From the NCBI RefSeq assembly GCF_001411555.2, contig NC_049909.1:372001-436000 (forward strand): a stretch of DNA of 64,000 nucleotides. The letters are read 5' to 3'. The stretch's first letter is position 1; each line of letters starts with the position of its first letter. Of this stretch, positions 21,534 to 33,224 are shown in pieces. The notes under the pieces were generated by a model. It ran no database searches and was not told the origin of the DNA. It worked only from the letters and a program-made list of their open reading frames with translations. A program made the translations under genes and the position numbers. This stretch comes from Juglans regia. Its lineage: Eukaryota > Streptophyta > Magnoliopsida > Fagales > Juglandaceae.

Positions 21534-24500
21534 TCATTCAACAACACTATGGCCCTCAGCCATTACATTAAAAAGTTCAGGATCATACACTCCACTACTA
21601 GAATTTACAACATTATGATCTAAAAGTATAAGATTAGACTCTAACTCTGCATAACAAGAGTTTATGACATTGACATCCAACTGGGCTACTTCTATCCCAC
21701 TTGTACCAAAAGTTGCTCTATGCTTCTCAGCCATAACCAGATCAGTAATATCAAGTTTGAGACAATCGACATCAATAAGCTCACAACTCTGAAACAGTGC
21801 TTTTTGTGCTAGCAAATGAGCCACCTGATTTGCATCCCTTTTGACATGTGATATTTTCCAAGTAATACCAGTCAAGATCAAATGCACATCATTCATGAGA
21901 CATTGCAGCAAACCATAATTCTGAACATTCTGTTTCACTGCATTGACAACCTGCAATGAATCCCCTTCAAAAATTACTCTTTGCAGACTCAGCTCCTTAC
22001 ACAACTTGGCTGCTGAAATTAATCCTAGCTTCTGCTAGTTCAGCTTGTGGGCAGAAATGTAGTGGTTGCATGCATGAAGCCAGTACATCTCCCTCCAAGT
22101 CTCTAACTACAATCCCAACTCCAAGTCTGGTTCCTCTCTCTTTGATAGCAACATCCCAATTTATTTTTATCCAATTTGTCTTTGGAGGGTGCCAATATAC
22201 AAGATCTGTTTGGGCCATGCTACCATGGTTTCTGAAATTGAGTTGTTGAGCACACAGCTGCTGAAAATCATTGTACTCCTGTGTTGCTCTCATAATCACA
22301 AAAGAAGGGTTTGTAAAACTATCTTCAAAAATCAACTTATTTCTTCTCATCCATAACATTCTGGTTATTTCTGCAAACAATGAGATTTCTACATTACCAA
22401 GTCTCTGAAGCATGTGCATAAAAATCTCTCCAAAATCTTGATGAGTGAATGTAGCTTTCTGGAATTTCTTGCTACCTAACATCTACACATCCTATGCAGA
22501 AGGGCAATCCCACAGAACATAAGCTGGAGTTTCTTCTACCTGCTGACAAATTGGACAAAAAGGTTCATTTATCACCTTCTTCTTGCACAGATTTTGCTTT
22601 GTGGGTAGAGCATCATTACAGGCATGCCACATAAACACTTTAACAGCATTTTTTGTATTCATTTGCCAAATATGCTTCCATAATTCTTTGTGCACTACTT
22701 GTATTGAAGTTTTCCCATTTCTCTGATCTTGTCTCAGCTTACAAAGATGATAGGCACTTCTAACTGTAAGACAACCATTTCTTGTATGCTTCCACACCCT
22801 CTTGTCTCTGGAAATGATAGTCTGTGCTACAGGTATCCTCACAATCTGTTGCACATCCTCTTCCCAGAAAATATTCTTGAGCATCTGTATACTCCACCAC
22901 TTTGTAACTGGATCAATAAGCTTTTGCATTTGTTGACAAAGAGTTCACTGGAGTTCTTATAGTACCAGAATCAATAGTAGGAATCCACTGGTCCTGCCAT
23001 ATCATTACATCTTTTCCATTAGCAATTCTCTAAATCATGCCATCTTTAACAAGACTAATTGCTGAACTGAGGCTTTTCCAAGTATAAGAAGGTTGAAACC
23101 CAACTTTTGCCTCCAAAATAGATTTGTTTGGGAAATATATAGCTTTGAGAATTCGAGCTACTAAAGTAGTTGGATTCTGAAGAATTCTCCAGACTTGTTT
23201 GGCTAATAGAGCTAAATTGAAAGACATCAAGTCTCTAAAACCAAGTCTCCCACTTGCTTTATTTTTACTCAAATAGTTCCATCCTTTCCAATGAATTTTT
23301 TCTCCTTTGTCCTGAGTGTCCCACCAGAAGTTAGAAATCAATGAATTCAACTTGGCACACAAAGTTCTTGGAAGAAGAAACACATTCATACTGTATGTAG
23401 GTATAGCCTGGACAACAGCTTTGATTAAAATATCTTTCCCAGCTTGTGAAAGGAACTTAACCTTCCAATTCTCCATTTTTTTACTCACTTTTTCAATTAT
23501 TCCTTGAAAAGCAACTGATTTTGATCTTCCAATGATTGATGGCAACCCTGAATATTTCTCCATGTTTGATGAGGCTTTCAAACCAGCAACTTGTAGCATA
23601 TGATTCTTTGTTTCTTGCTCTGTGTTGTTGCTGAAATATAAAGAAATCTTGTTTCTATTGAGCCTTTGTCCTGAGGCCTGCTCATAGTTGTATAAAATCT
23701 AATTCAAAATAACCCACTCTGGTATACTAGCTCGACAAAACAGCATACTATCATCAGCAAAAAACAAGTGAGTCATCTTGATCTGTCCTCTGGCCATAGG
23801 TACCCCAGTAATATTCCCTTTCTGTTCTGCTTCACTTAACTGATCAGTTTACACCTTGGCACAAATGATAAACAAAAAAGGAGACAAAGGACAACCTTGT
23901 CTTAGTCCCCTAGTGGGTTTAAAACATTCTTGAGGGACACCATTAATCAACACAGAAAAAGAGGAAGAGGAAATACACCTTAAAATAAGCTCAATTTACC
24001 TCATATCAAAACCCATCCTCAACATAGCTGCTTTTAGAAAATTCCACTATAACCTATCGTAAGCTTTACTCATGTCTATTTTCAAAGCCATATAACCCTT
24101 CTTACCCTTCATCTTAGTCCTCAAGGAATGCAAGATTTCATAAGCAGCCAAAATATTGTTTGATATTAGCCTTCCAGGAACAAAGGCACACTGATTTTGA
24201 GAGATGATAAAAGGCATAATCGATTTGAGTCTATTGGCTAGCAATTTAGTGATAATTTTGTAAAGAACATTACAAAGGCTAATGGGTCTGTAGTCAGTCA
24301 TGTGCACAGGGTTAATGCATTTGGGAATCATCACTAAATAGGTATAATTGATTTCTTCCAAGCCATGCTCAGAATTTAAGAAATTAAGAATAGCTTCACT
24401 GACCTCTTCCCCTATCACAGACCAGTATTTCTGATAAAAACAAGCTCCATACCCATCTGGTCCTGGTGCTTTGTGTGGTCCCATCTGAAATACAGCATCC

Positions 24501-25778
24501 TTAATTTCCTCTTTTCTAAAAGGTGCCAAAAGAGCTTCATTCATCTGTTGACTAACTTTTCTTTTAACTGGCTGCATCAAATTGTCCATATTTATGGGAT
24601 TGGAGGTTGCAAAAAGCTCTTTGAAATACTAAGTGAAAGCTTCTCCAATGTGCTTTGAATATGAAATTGTCCTTCCATTCTCATCAATAATCTTGGTTAT
24701 ACTATTTCTCTTCTTTTTCTGAGTTGCACAAAGGTAATAAAATTTGGTATTTCTGTCTCCTTTATGTAGCTAAATCTCTTTTGCCCTTTGTTTCCATTTC
24801 ACATACTCTCTTTCCAGCTGGTGATCAAATTCTTTTTGCAAATCTTTGAGTTGTTGAACTGATGTTGCTGTAACAGATTGTTGCAAAGCCTGAAGGGATT
24901 TCCTTTTCTGTTGGATACTGGCTCTAGAATCACATTCTTTTTGGTAACTCCACTGTCTTAGTACCTGTAAACATCCTTCAAGTTTTGTATTTATCTTTGA
25001 AAGACCTTCTTTGTTTCTGCCATATCTATGCCAAGCATGAGTAATAACCTCCTCACAATCAGAGAACAAAGATGTGCTGGTTTCCCAGTCCAAACCAACT
25101 ATCCTCATATCTACAAAGATGTGCTGGTTTCCCAGTCCAAACATTCTGTTGCCCAACTATCATCAAACTAGGACAATGATCTTAAGAGTATGATGCTAAC
25201 ACTTTAACTTCTCCCCCACCAAAAGCTGCACACCACTCAGAGTTGGCAGTGACTCTATCAAGCCTTTCCTTTGTGAAATTAGAATCCTTTCTTAAATTAG
25301 ACCAGGTATACTTTCCTTGGATACAACCCAAATCCTTCAACTGGCAATCTTGCAAAACACTTCTAAAATCTGCCATCTGTTTTTCTTCTCTTCGAGCCCC
25401 TCCATACTTTTCACTGTGATATAGAATTTCATTAAAATCACCTAGACATAACCATCTTTTAGGCTGAAGACGATTTAGATGTCTCAAGATACCCCACCAT
25501 TCATATCTCTTTTATGTTTCAAGGTTTCCATAAAAACAAGTGAGCATCCACTCAACTTCTGATTGAACAACCCGCATATTAATATGTCTTTGTGAGTAGG
25601 TGCTTATTTTGATGTGTACATCCTCTGCCCATAACAGAATCATACCTGCACTTCTTCCCAGACTATCAACTAAAAATAAACTCTTGAATCCCAATTTCAG
25701 TTTCAAACCATCTAAGTTCTTCTTTTGCAATTTTGTTTCCATAAGAAACAAAATGCTAGGCTTGTGGATCTTAACCAA
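21534..25778 (-). pseudogene. LINE ORF2: endonuclease, RT, zf-RVT, RNase H (broken)
   Basis: Endonuclease motifs include METKLQKKNLDGLK and CLGDFNEILYHSEK. The RT block includes [48 protein letters not shown] and FADDSMLF. zf-RVT contains CKKKVINEPFCPICQQVEET. The RNase H tail has INWDVAIKERGTRLGVGIVV and VIFEGDSLQVVNAVKQN. Breaks lie near 25500, 25170, 24045, 23028 and 22490. A 28-base direct repeat (near 25069 and 25120) is duplicated within the endonuclease-RT linker. Confidence 0.8.
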
Positions 25779-26415
25779 CAGACTAAGATCTCTAACTGTC
25801 TGAGGGCTGCTAAGCCCTCGTCAGTTCCAACTTAGAAGCCTCATTTCTCCCGACGGGGCTGACTAGCAGCCTCCGCCAATATATCAAAATCCGATATTAA
25901 AGCTTTTTTTTTCCCCTACTATCTTGCTGATTTTCCTTTGCCCTCATATCAGATTCATCATCATTTCTTCTCTTCCTAGTTACATGAGTAGCAAGTTTCA
26001 TAACTTCATTAGTATTCTGTCCCCTTGCCCTTTTCTTCCATCTAGTGGTACATACCTCAAGAATATGCTCAGATTGACACAACTTTTGCTGATCTTGCAT
26101 GAGTTCTAACTGAGCAGGCTGGCTAAGCATCACCACTGTTGATAGAGGTTGAATTTCTAACTAGTCCAGTAAGTGCTTTGAATTATCAAGTACTAATTCT
26201 TTTGATTCTGCCTCCCTGTTGATCACAAGTAAATTAGCAACTTGAAGCTGGCCTATATTACTTTCTGCTTTATCCTCTTCTATTGTATGATGCTTCAACA
26301 ATTCCTGACTTGACTCCACCTCAACCAGCTGAATTTCTTTTTGAGCTAGTTTTTCCCATGTATTACAAGACCCTGGCTTTATTATAGAAGGGAAGGAAGG
26401 ACCTGAGGTACTTCC

Positions 26416-27174
26416 CTAGTTGGAAACTGCAGCAGAGCTTGAAGCACGCAACCATGATCCATATTGTTGCATATTGTAATCTTTTGTGTCTTCCATTTGT
26501 TTATGGATCCCCATACAACCTTGCACACCATGCTTAATAGCCCCACATTTAAAACAAAACCTAGGTAGTCTTTCATATCTAAAAGGAATAAAACTCTTCT
26601 GTCCCATCAACTCCATAATCTTCCCTCTTATTAAAGGTTTAATTAAATCAATCTCAACTTGCACTCTAATCCATTTTCCCCAGCAATTCCCATCAAAATC
26701 AGCTTCCACCTCAATAACTTTACGTATAGTGGATCCAATCCTACCTCCAATTTCCTTATTCATGCAATCGAGAGGTAGATTATGAAGTTGAACCCACATA
26801 GTAGTGGAATTAAAATCCAGATCAGTAGGTGGAGTAACACCATCAAATTTTTTTATGCAAACCAGATTAGTATCAAATAACCAGGGTTGACCTCCCCAAA
26901 TTTTATTCAAATCTTCCTCAGTCTGGAATTCAAACATATAAAGATTTTCTCCTACCTCATGAATTTTCACTCCAACACAAGATTTTCACACTTTTAACAT
27001 CGTATTATTAAATGCATCCTTATTAATCTTTTTATCAGCTACTACTTTTCCCACTAGACATAACTTTCCTCTCTTCATATTATTCTCAATTTCATAATCA
27101 GTTATAACAATCTCATACCTTTCCTCTTCCGTTAAGGAAAACTTACTCCATAATTCTGAAAGTTCATCATCCAT
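26416..27174 (-). pseudogene. LINE ORF1 (DUF4283-like plus CCHC knuckle), one break
   Basis: The ATG at 27174 starts MDDELSELWSKFSLTEEERY. A stop near 26985-26988 breaks the frame, and the next frame resumes with VGENLYMFEFQTEEDLNKIW and PWLFDTNLVCIKKFD. This is the DUF4283 pattern common in plant LINE ORF1. The C-terminal CFKCGAIKHGVQGC is a zinc knuckle (CX2CX4HX4C). Its predicted role is binding of element RNA. Confidence 0.72.
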
Positions 27175-27340
27175 TTGAAACAAACCCAAACCAGAAGTAG
27201 AGCAGACATAAAACTGAGTTATCAGAGAAAAATTAAGTAGGTAAAAAGTTGCCCTAGGCAAAGATCCCTTCCACCGAAAGTGAAGGACAAAACTTCCTCC
27301 TCACCAGAAAGTTCTCGAGTCGAGAGAAAACTAAAGGCTG

Positions 27341-28634
27341 CTTTTACCACGTAGATTTAGCGCCTGATAATGTCCTTGTTACCAAATATTGTTTTTGATA
27401 ATGTCCTCGTTAAGATAGAGACAAGAAATGCTCAAATATTTTTATAATTTTATTTTTAAAAATTATTTATATTTAAAATATTGTTAAATCTTTTTAATCT
27501 AATTATCACTAGATCATGATCATTGTTTAAATATAAAAATTTTATAATTTTTCAAATTTCTAAACAAAATAGAAAAATTAATATAATACTTTTTTAAATT
27601 CAAAATAAAAATTATATTCAAACAACATATTAAATTTATAATATTTTATTGAATTTTTACTCTCTATTTTCACAAAACGTAATAAAATATTTTAATTTAA
27701 ATAATTTTATTACTATTTAATAATTATTTTACTATTATTTATAAAATTTTAAGATACTCAAAGTATCTAAAAAAGCCATGAATATTTCAAACATTTTTGC
27801 CTTGCATTAAGGAAATTTTGTACAGATAAAAGCATATTTAAAAAAAGAGTTTTGCTATGTATAAGTAAGTTTGCATACTAATCTGAGTACTAATGTTGTT
27901 GATATACACTATTTTTAATAAAATCTACTTTTTGACTAATCATATTGAATGAGTGTGCATATTAATGCGCATAATCGCTTACAATTCTATTTTTCCTTAA
28001 AAAAATCAATTTAATTTAGACTGATTCAACTAGACTCATAAAGTAAAATAAACGAGAAAAAAAATAAGTAGTTAAAAAAATAATTGAATGTCAAAAATTG
28101 AATAAATTTTAAGATACTTTTTAATCTCTTAAAAATAACCAATTCAACCATTCAATCGTTTTAAGCCATTCAAAATCATGTTTTTTAATTAAGTATAATC
28201 AATGAGTTGTCGATTTCTTGTACAAAAAGAAAATATAACTAAATATATATTAATTTTCTTGTCCTTACATCTGCTAAGGAGCTTAAAGTAAGGGATAAAA
28301 TATAAAGTTATTTATTTTAGATGTATTTAGATTATTTTATTTTTTTTATCAAAATTAGTTAATAAATTTATATTTTAAACTCTCGGCTTATATTTGTTTT
28401 ATGATATTTTTATTGATATTGAAATACTCGATTTAAGCTTCTCATTAAATGGTCTGATTCAATAAATTCGATTAAAATTACAATATACCCCCCATTGTGA
28501 ATGCGGCTGCCAATGCCAACACAGGTTTGGCATTCCAACCCAAAAGTAACCGGATGGCTAACAAGGAGCCCAACTTGCTTTGACTGTGAATAAACACACA
28601 ATATATGGTGGGAAAATATTCTAAAATTACACAA
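27341..28634. other. AT-rich stretch without recognised genes
   Basis: Very AT-rich DNA with many short A and T runs. Only short spurious ORFs are present. A possible decayed MITE (start TTGCATACTAATC, end with related inverted sequence) lies around 27855-27990, too weak to call. Confidence 0.5.
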
Positions 28635-28765
28635 AAACAATCTTATAAATTGATATGATTTGATGTGATTCGTTAATTATAAAATTACTTTTAATATAAA
28701 ATTATTTTTATTATAAAATAGATCTAACATATCAAATGAAATCACGTCAATTTGTAAAATTATTT
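28635..28765. mobile_element. 131-bp MITE with 18-bp imperfect terminal inverted repeats
   Basis: The ends AAACAATCTTATAAATTG (28635-28652) and CAATTTGTAAAATTATTT (28748-28765) are inverted copies with 15 of 18 matches. Similarity continues inward through the GATATGATTTGATGTGAT-like segment. The short length and AT richness fit a MITE. The superfamily is uncertain because no clean target duplication was identified. Confidence 0.55.
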
Positions 28766-30776
28766 CATAAATTTTTTTTATAGATGTAGTCATACTTGTA
28801 TGGCGACATGGCAAGCAGTTGGCGAGCTCGCCTTCCACTCAAGATGGTGCTTGAAGACATTATGTAGATGGATGGCGAGCAACCTAGGAGATGTTAATAG
28901 TGAACAAGTACATGACTCATCCAAGACTCAAAGAAACGAGATCTATTAAATGCTATGTGAAGCAAAGTATGGACTATTAAATAAACAATACATAAAAAGG
29001 AATCACTAAATGCTAAAGTGATAGAAGATTATTGAAATTAGTGAGTATCTTATACGAATCAATCTAGTATGTGTAGAAATGGCACAAGGTGTGCCATAAT
29101 GGGTTGAAATTGTAACACCTCATGCCTCTAAAGCTTGTAAAGTTAGAGGAATCGAATGTTATTAGTCATAAACATACAATTTTTGTGCCAAATATAAAAT
29201 ATTCTATACATTTATAAAATCACCAAACACTTTATTAAAAGAATCTCAAAAATTTCATAGCACTTATTCCAACAACTTGCTCAAAATCATCAAAGTATCA
29301 CACACTGACCAAACTATCACCTAAAATGACATCTTCATGCTTAAACCAATTTTTTACCCATCAAATGACCATGAAATTTAACTCAAAACATACCAACATA
29401 AACTAGACTCAAATCAAAACAACTTATGTGAATGGTACTTTGTGATAAAACACTTATAACAGTTTCAAACAAGTCAAGCGAGATAAGCCATAAAAACTGT
29501 TTGAGAGCTCCTCTAATTTTCTCCCCAATAAAAGGTTTGAAAAGTGATTAAATGTAAGAGTAATGGACATGGATGACTCTTATACATATGGAGGGGTCAT
29601 AGGAGATGTGTGAAAAAGACTTTGAGTGATGGGGTGTTAGTTAAAACCAGCCCATGGTTTTCTGCTAGCAATTGCCACGTGAGAGGGAGAGGTGACGTAG
29701 CTCTTGGCCTTCCTATCAACCACTGTTTGGGGATCCTTTGGCTAGTGAAAGGACTGCCATGGGAGGGGGAAACTTCCTCCACAAGTATTGCCTTGGTGGC
29801 TTAATTTTGTGGGTCTTAACTGAGTGGACTTCCTTTTAGGGTTTCAATGGGGTTTGAGTTGCTATCATGTCTAAATATAATTTTTCTTGACTCAATAAAA
29901 TTACCGAAGTTTAAAGAATAAATAAGGATATAATAACAAGAATTTGAGTGGTTAATAGTATGTGAAAGTAATTTAATCAAGCGATTAAACACTAGGCCAA
30001 AACCTGGTTCAATTAAGGTTTGGAGGCAAACTTTTGGGGTTTGGGAAAACCATTTGAGATTTCGGTTTTCATCAAGATTTTGAGATTTCAATTGGATTCC
30101 AAGTGTTTAGAGTTTCTCTAGAGTTGAAATCCTCTTTGGCTTGGCACAAAATGGATGATTTGATGAAATAGGGTTTTACTTAGATAGCATGATCACAAAA
30201 CTTGATTTCCTTCAAATTTTCATCTCATGGTTCCTCTTGGTGCCAAATGTCCAATACTATTTACCAAGTGTGGCTAAGATCTTGCCAAATATCCAAATTA
30301 AACTTCTGTAAACTAATTTGGACATTTTATACTATGATTTTGAAAACACTGATCTAGATGCTAACACCGAGGCTATTCACTATGAAAAAGTAAAAAATAG
30401 ACTTTGTACTATAAAATCATAAATAATCATACTAACCTCAAAATACAAATCGTTTATCAAAATTTGACTCCAAAATGCCTCGAAAAAATCAAAATGTATT
30501 TTCGAACAATTGTTATTCCAGAAATAAAAAATTATTTTATCGTGTCATAAAATCTTAAATATTCATATGAGACTAATGACATAGACCGTTTTTCATTCTC
30601 ACACTTCTAAGTGTCTCAAATAAATAAAAGCGCGCCTCTGGCATCATAGTGAGGAGTGAGATTGACTATGATGACAAACTAAAATCTATGAAATTGGTTG
30701 ATTAGTAAAAACGTTTTGGGGTTTCCATGAGGTTCATAAAGTTTAAAGCCATTCATCCATTGATTTTTTGCGCAGG
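28766..30776. other. non-coding repeat-like DNA
   Basis: There is no convincing coding frame. At 29106 the sequence TGTAACACCTCATGCC begins a block resembling the start at 51185 (TGTAACACCCC, then A-rich sequence with CTTTATTAAA and AGCACTTATT). It may therefore be the edge of a related LTR. A GGGGTGTTAG lies near 29630. I could not define full ends. Confidence 0.3.
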
Positions 30777-32714
30777 CTGTTGGGACACCCCCAACATCCA
30801 CTTGGGATGGGATGGAGACTTAAAGTGTCGGACATGCAATACAAAGTTCCATACTCTTATTTATGACCGTTAATATGCAATGCATCCCATAAATGCATCT
30901 AGCAGTATGCAATAACTGCAACAGAATAAGGGTGAATAAAAACTTATGCCAGAATAAACTAAAACATCCAAATATCATTCACAACCATCATAAATTCAAA
31001 TCATAGGGTATCATAATCTTAGTTTAAGATAAGAAGTCACCATAGCTAAATCAACTGGTTCATGTGTTCTAATGCACGAAGGGTTAGGGTTATAATCATC
31101 AAAATGAGATCTAGTCTTTTGTCGAGATTTGGCTCATCTTCAATCAATTGGATCCACTAGTTCATTTGGTTCATCTTTGTCAAGTCCTGACACAATTTCT
31201 ATAATTCCAAGTGGAATTATAGTGGGTCTACAAGGTGTAAGATATACTTAAAATCTTAATAAGTTAGACAACCAACGTGCACAAAAATAAATTATTCATG
31301 ATAAATGATAAATATGAAATGCATGCAATGCAGAAAAAAAAAATCCATATTTGTCTCCCATCCAGATCCCTCAGCATTTTTAGAGAACTGAGACACACAT
31401 TCTCTTCCAGAGAACATTTTTCACTTCAACCAGAAAAAAAAAACAACATTATAACATTTCATCATTTTTAGCAGTTCATAATTAATCATAACATTAACAT
31501 CATAATGTATGACATTGTTACAGTTCCCCATGTGCACTGTGACTACCTGTTGTGACCGTAGTATAACTCACGTTGAAACTACGTTATTTGCAGACTCGTT
31601 CTTAATGCATTGGTAACATAATATAGCATCATCATACATCATAACATATACACTCACCAGCCTTGGGTGTCATAACACTTGATTTCGCTCTGACATTCTT
31701 TAAAAATAACCCATTTGAAATCCATTGACTGTTCTTTGTCAATCCAAGGGTTACCACTCCATTTTTACTTACTCTAGAATGGAAAAATGAGTTCCATTAG
31801 GATAATTCATCATCCTAGTCTTTGAGATCAGGACAAAAATTATTTTCATGCTATGCTTGAAAAATGTAGTTCATAATATCTGCATATGTAGCAAGCTTTT
31901 ATGTGAAAATGACATTTATATGCAATATACTAAAATGAAGAAAAATTCACATGTCATGTAGGCAAGTAGTAATGTACTCAATATATCAAAAGGTAGGATA
32001 ATTTGAAGGTTTAAAAAATTAATATTTACAAAAATACTCCTAAATTTTCAAAACTTTTCACTAAGGCCCTAATTTTTCACTAATTGGAAATGAACTTCAA
32101 ATTTAACCAAATTTCATAAACCTCATACTTTCTTCTAAAATCATTTATGCCTTTAGAATTCTAAAAATCAAAGTGGAACTTGCTCAAACACACTCAACCC
32201 GTGACATGCACTCTAGTTGATGCCTAAGTGTAACTTAAACTATTGATCCCTATGAATGCATGCATATTCAATTGTATTTAAATGTAAATAATCACTATAA
32301 TACTTAATTACATGTTAAAGGTTAATCTTGGATGAACAAATTCATCCCAAAACTTAATCTCTATTAAACTAGTCTTTAAGCATGTGTGATATTTCTTAAT
32401 CTTATCACCAATACAAGAATTAAATCATGCATTTCTCTCCTTATCCCAATCATAATTTTTTTTTTTCTAAATGCTCATATTTCAAGCCTAGGTGAAATAA
32501 ATCAAAACTTCGCAAGTTAAGAATGATTTAACCAAACCATGCATGTTTTGATGATCAACACAAGATATAAATTAAAATCTATCATAGCATGCTTTCAATC
32601 TCAAATTTAAACCTTCAAAAATCATCCTAAGACATTAGTAAATCATATAAAAAAATGACAAGATATGCCATAGCTAAAATTTCCACTTAAAAGTAATTTA
32701 AACACTTAATCTAC

Positions 32715-32932
32715 AGCAGGTTTGGGGGGTGAGATGAGAATTTTGTGTTTTGTTTTAGTGTTTAAAATATTATGTTTTGGTATTATTATTGTATTGGGAT
32801 TTGAAAAAGTTAAATTGAGATTTGAAAAAGTTGAATTATTTATTATATTTTATATGAGGATCTGAAAAAGGTGTAATGATGAGATGAGATGAGATAAGAA
32901 TTTTGTGTCTCATCCCACCCCCCAAACCTGCC
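32715..32932. mobile_element. 218-bp MITE with ~24-bp terminal inverted repeats
   Basis: The left end GCAGGTTTGGGGGGTGAGAT and the inverse of the right end (GCAGGTTTGGGGGGTGGGAT) match at all but one position. The flanks CTTAATCTAC at 32705-32714 and 32933-32942 form a 10-bp direct duplication. A duplication of 9-10 bp suits a Mutator-type MITE; with different trimming, an 8-bp hAT site is possible. It is nested in the LTR-like repeat. Confidence 0.75.
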
Positions 32933-33215
32933 CTTAATCTACCCTTAATGACAGGATTTTGAATTAAGCATGGTAACATTTTCTAAATTCATCCAAAAAC
33001 TACTCCAACACTTAAAATCACAACTTGACATGTAAACTAAGATCTAGAATAAAAAAAAACTTACAAATTTCATGACCCTCTACAACTCCCAACTCAAGAA
33101 CTTCCAAAAACACTCACTCGATTTCATCTCTTTTGTACTCTAAGAGAAGAAGATCTCTCAAGAACTCAAGAGGAGCTTGAAGAAGAGATGTGGAGGAAAT
33201 TAGGGGCTTGAGAGG

Positions 33216-33224
33216 CTTTTTATA
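33216..33224 (-). promoter_or_regulatory. TATA box of the LTR-like repeat, copy 1
   Basis: CACTATAAAAAGCC on the minus strand lies at the position equivalent to CCTATAAATACC in copy 2 (50988-50981), with similar flanking sequence. Conservation of a TATA box at matching positions supports an LTR with minus-strand transcription. Confidence 0.5.

Larger units (their letters stand above)
21515..27340 (-). mobile_element. L1-type LINE with RNase H domain (minus strand)
   Basis: From right to left on the minus strand: ORF1 (27174-26416), endonuclease (25778-25182), RT (24589 to about 23030), zf-RVT (22929-22492) and a C-terminal RNase H (22482-21534). T-rich tracts at about 21467-21517 on the plus strand mark the poly-A end. 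The right end near 27340 is approximate. Stops and frameshifts occur in most domains. It sits directly upstream of the IRX10-like gene, in the same orientation. Confidence 0.82.

Noticed and set aside
29106..29643. A DNA transposon with TGTAACACC...GGTGTTAG ends
   Set aside because: The inverted ends match only partly and no target duplication was found; the left end may be the edge of an LTR instead.
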